From: Hepsetus odoe
Lineage: Eukaryota > Chordata > Actinopteri > Characiformes > Hepsetidae
NCBI GenBank assembly: GCA_017165825.1
Contig: CM029393.1
Location: forward strand, 4,025,355-4,089,354
DNA: 64,000 nucleotides
Reading direction: 5' to 3'
Position 1 is the stretch's first letter. The number at the start of each line of letters is the position of its first letter. The translations under genes and the position numbers were made by a program. Positions 62,850-64,000 of the stretch are shown one piece after another. The notes beneath the pieces are model-generated. The model ran no database searches. It saw only the letters and a list, made by a program, of their open reading frames with translations, and was not told the origin of the DNA.

Positions 62850-64000
62850 GGTGTATTTATGAAAAATGCAAAATTAACCCATTCCAGCAAAGTCATTTAA
62901 AATGACATACACCTATAATAAAAGATAAAAGAAAGTCCTTGAAGAACCAAAGCGGTTTGCATATCACTAGTCAGTGTTTATCACTTGTGAAGAATTATTC
63001 TAAAATATCTAAAAATCTAAACTGCTAGCTAGATCACAGGTTCTCATCTCAGATACTAAAGCTTACAGCTGACAGTGCAGATAAATCATATGCAGTTGTA
63101 CTAAAAAAGTGTTAAAGGGGATGTTTTGTTGATTTTCTGAAATGAAAATGAACAACCTTATAACAAGAAAGCAAACTTTGGGTTCTCTTCAAAAATAATT
63201 CCAAGTTATTTGACCTTGAATGCTCAGATTTCTCCATTCTGCTCTAATTCAACACTTTCCTTCATCGCATTACTGTGCTACCATGCTTATAGGTGCTGTA
63301 AAAGGAAACACCCTACTGCTAGTTCAATAGTCTGTCAGTTTTAACTTTCAACATCAATGACATTCACATATGACAAAAAAATTTTCAATTTCAAATCAGA
63401 CTGGGCTGGGAAGGGTTAAGTACACCCGATCAAACTTAATATTACTGACCATTTAGAAAGCAACTGGTCAACAGCACTGTCAGATATGCAAGCACTGACA
63501 TCCAGCTCAAGCGAAAACAGTAGTGAGTGAGCGTTTTTCAAAGAGATTTGTTTTTCAGTGAACTTTCTTGTGGACAGTATGCAGAAAAAACACACTTTCA
63601 AAAATATCTGTTCACATGTAGATGAAGCCTCACACTATATACGAAGTGGACTTCGAGTTGATATATTCCACTTCAGAAGTAGCGGTAAAATGACAAGATT
63701 TGCCCTCTGCAAATGCTGCCAGTTGGCACACCCGATGCATTATACCTTTATCCAGCCACTTTAAATATTCCAATCATGCATATGTAAGTGATAATCGATA
63801 AATATTCTTTAACTGTAATTAACAAGCACACACTCGACTTCTTATTCATCTATCGTCTTAAAAATGTTTACAAAGCTAAAAAGACAACGGCTGAGTAAAT
63901 AGATTTATATATTTATGTCACATAGGTGACAGCAAGCAGTAAAAGCTAACCATCACCCCAGTCATGCATGAAGGAGCAACAGAAGGCAGAATCTTCACAA
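62850..64000. other. Unique intergenic sequence
   Basis: No recognisable gene or repeat. Confidence 0.45.

Overview
The window looks like vertebrate, most likely teleost fish, nuclear DNA. It is AT-rich and gene-poor, with abundant microsatellites, tRNA-headed SINEs typical of fish, decayed Tc1/mariner transposons, LINE fragments and solo LTRs. The only protein-coding sequence I can support is the first coding exon of a Shal-type voltage-gated potassium channel on the minus strand. It matches Kv4.3 (kcnd3) better than Kv4.2 (kcnd2). I cannot name the species; an ostariophysan fish is only a guess from the Tc1 and SINE content. Layout: positions 1-24285 are the start of the large intron downstream of the kcnd3 coding exon. 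This intron holds a CG-rich unique patch near 3.2-3.6 kb, Tc1 remnants, an RTE-like LINE split by a SINE, composite SINEs, a solo LTR and a second LINE fragment. Positions 24286-25388 are the coding exon (N-terminus, T1 domain, S1-S5, pore helix up to the first glycine of the selectivity filter), ending in a perfect GTAAGT donor. Positions 25389-26691 look like a 5' intron. Positions 26692-26905 are a CpG-rich block with a GTGAGT donor on the minus strand, so a candidate non-coding exon 1 and promoter; about 400 bp of CT/GA repeat lies directly upstream. Positions 27.4-64 kb are upstream intergenic sequence with no recognisable gene and a dense set of repeats. The remaining exons of the channel (YGD motif, S6, C-terminus) are not in the window and would lie below position 1. 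No prokaryotic-type system, CRISPR array or gene cluster is present. The most interesting signal is repeat architecture. One tRNA-derived SINE head is joined to two different 3' tails. One of those tails also occurs alone at four sites, each with its own 9-12 bp target-site duplication and nearly the same 5' end. A second notable structure is a mariner-type MITE with about 180-190 bp terminal inverted repeats that still carries the C-terminal part of a transposase gene.
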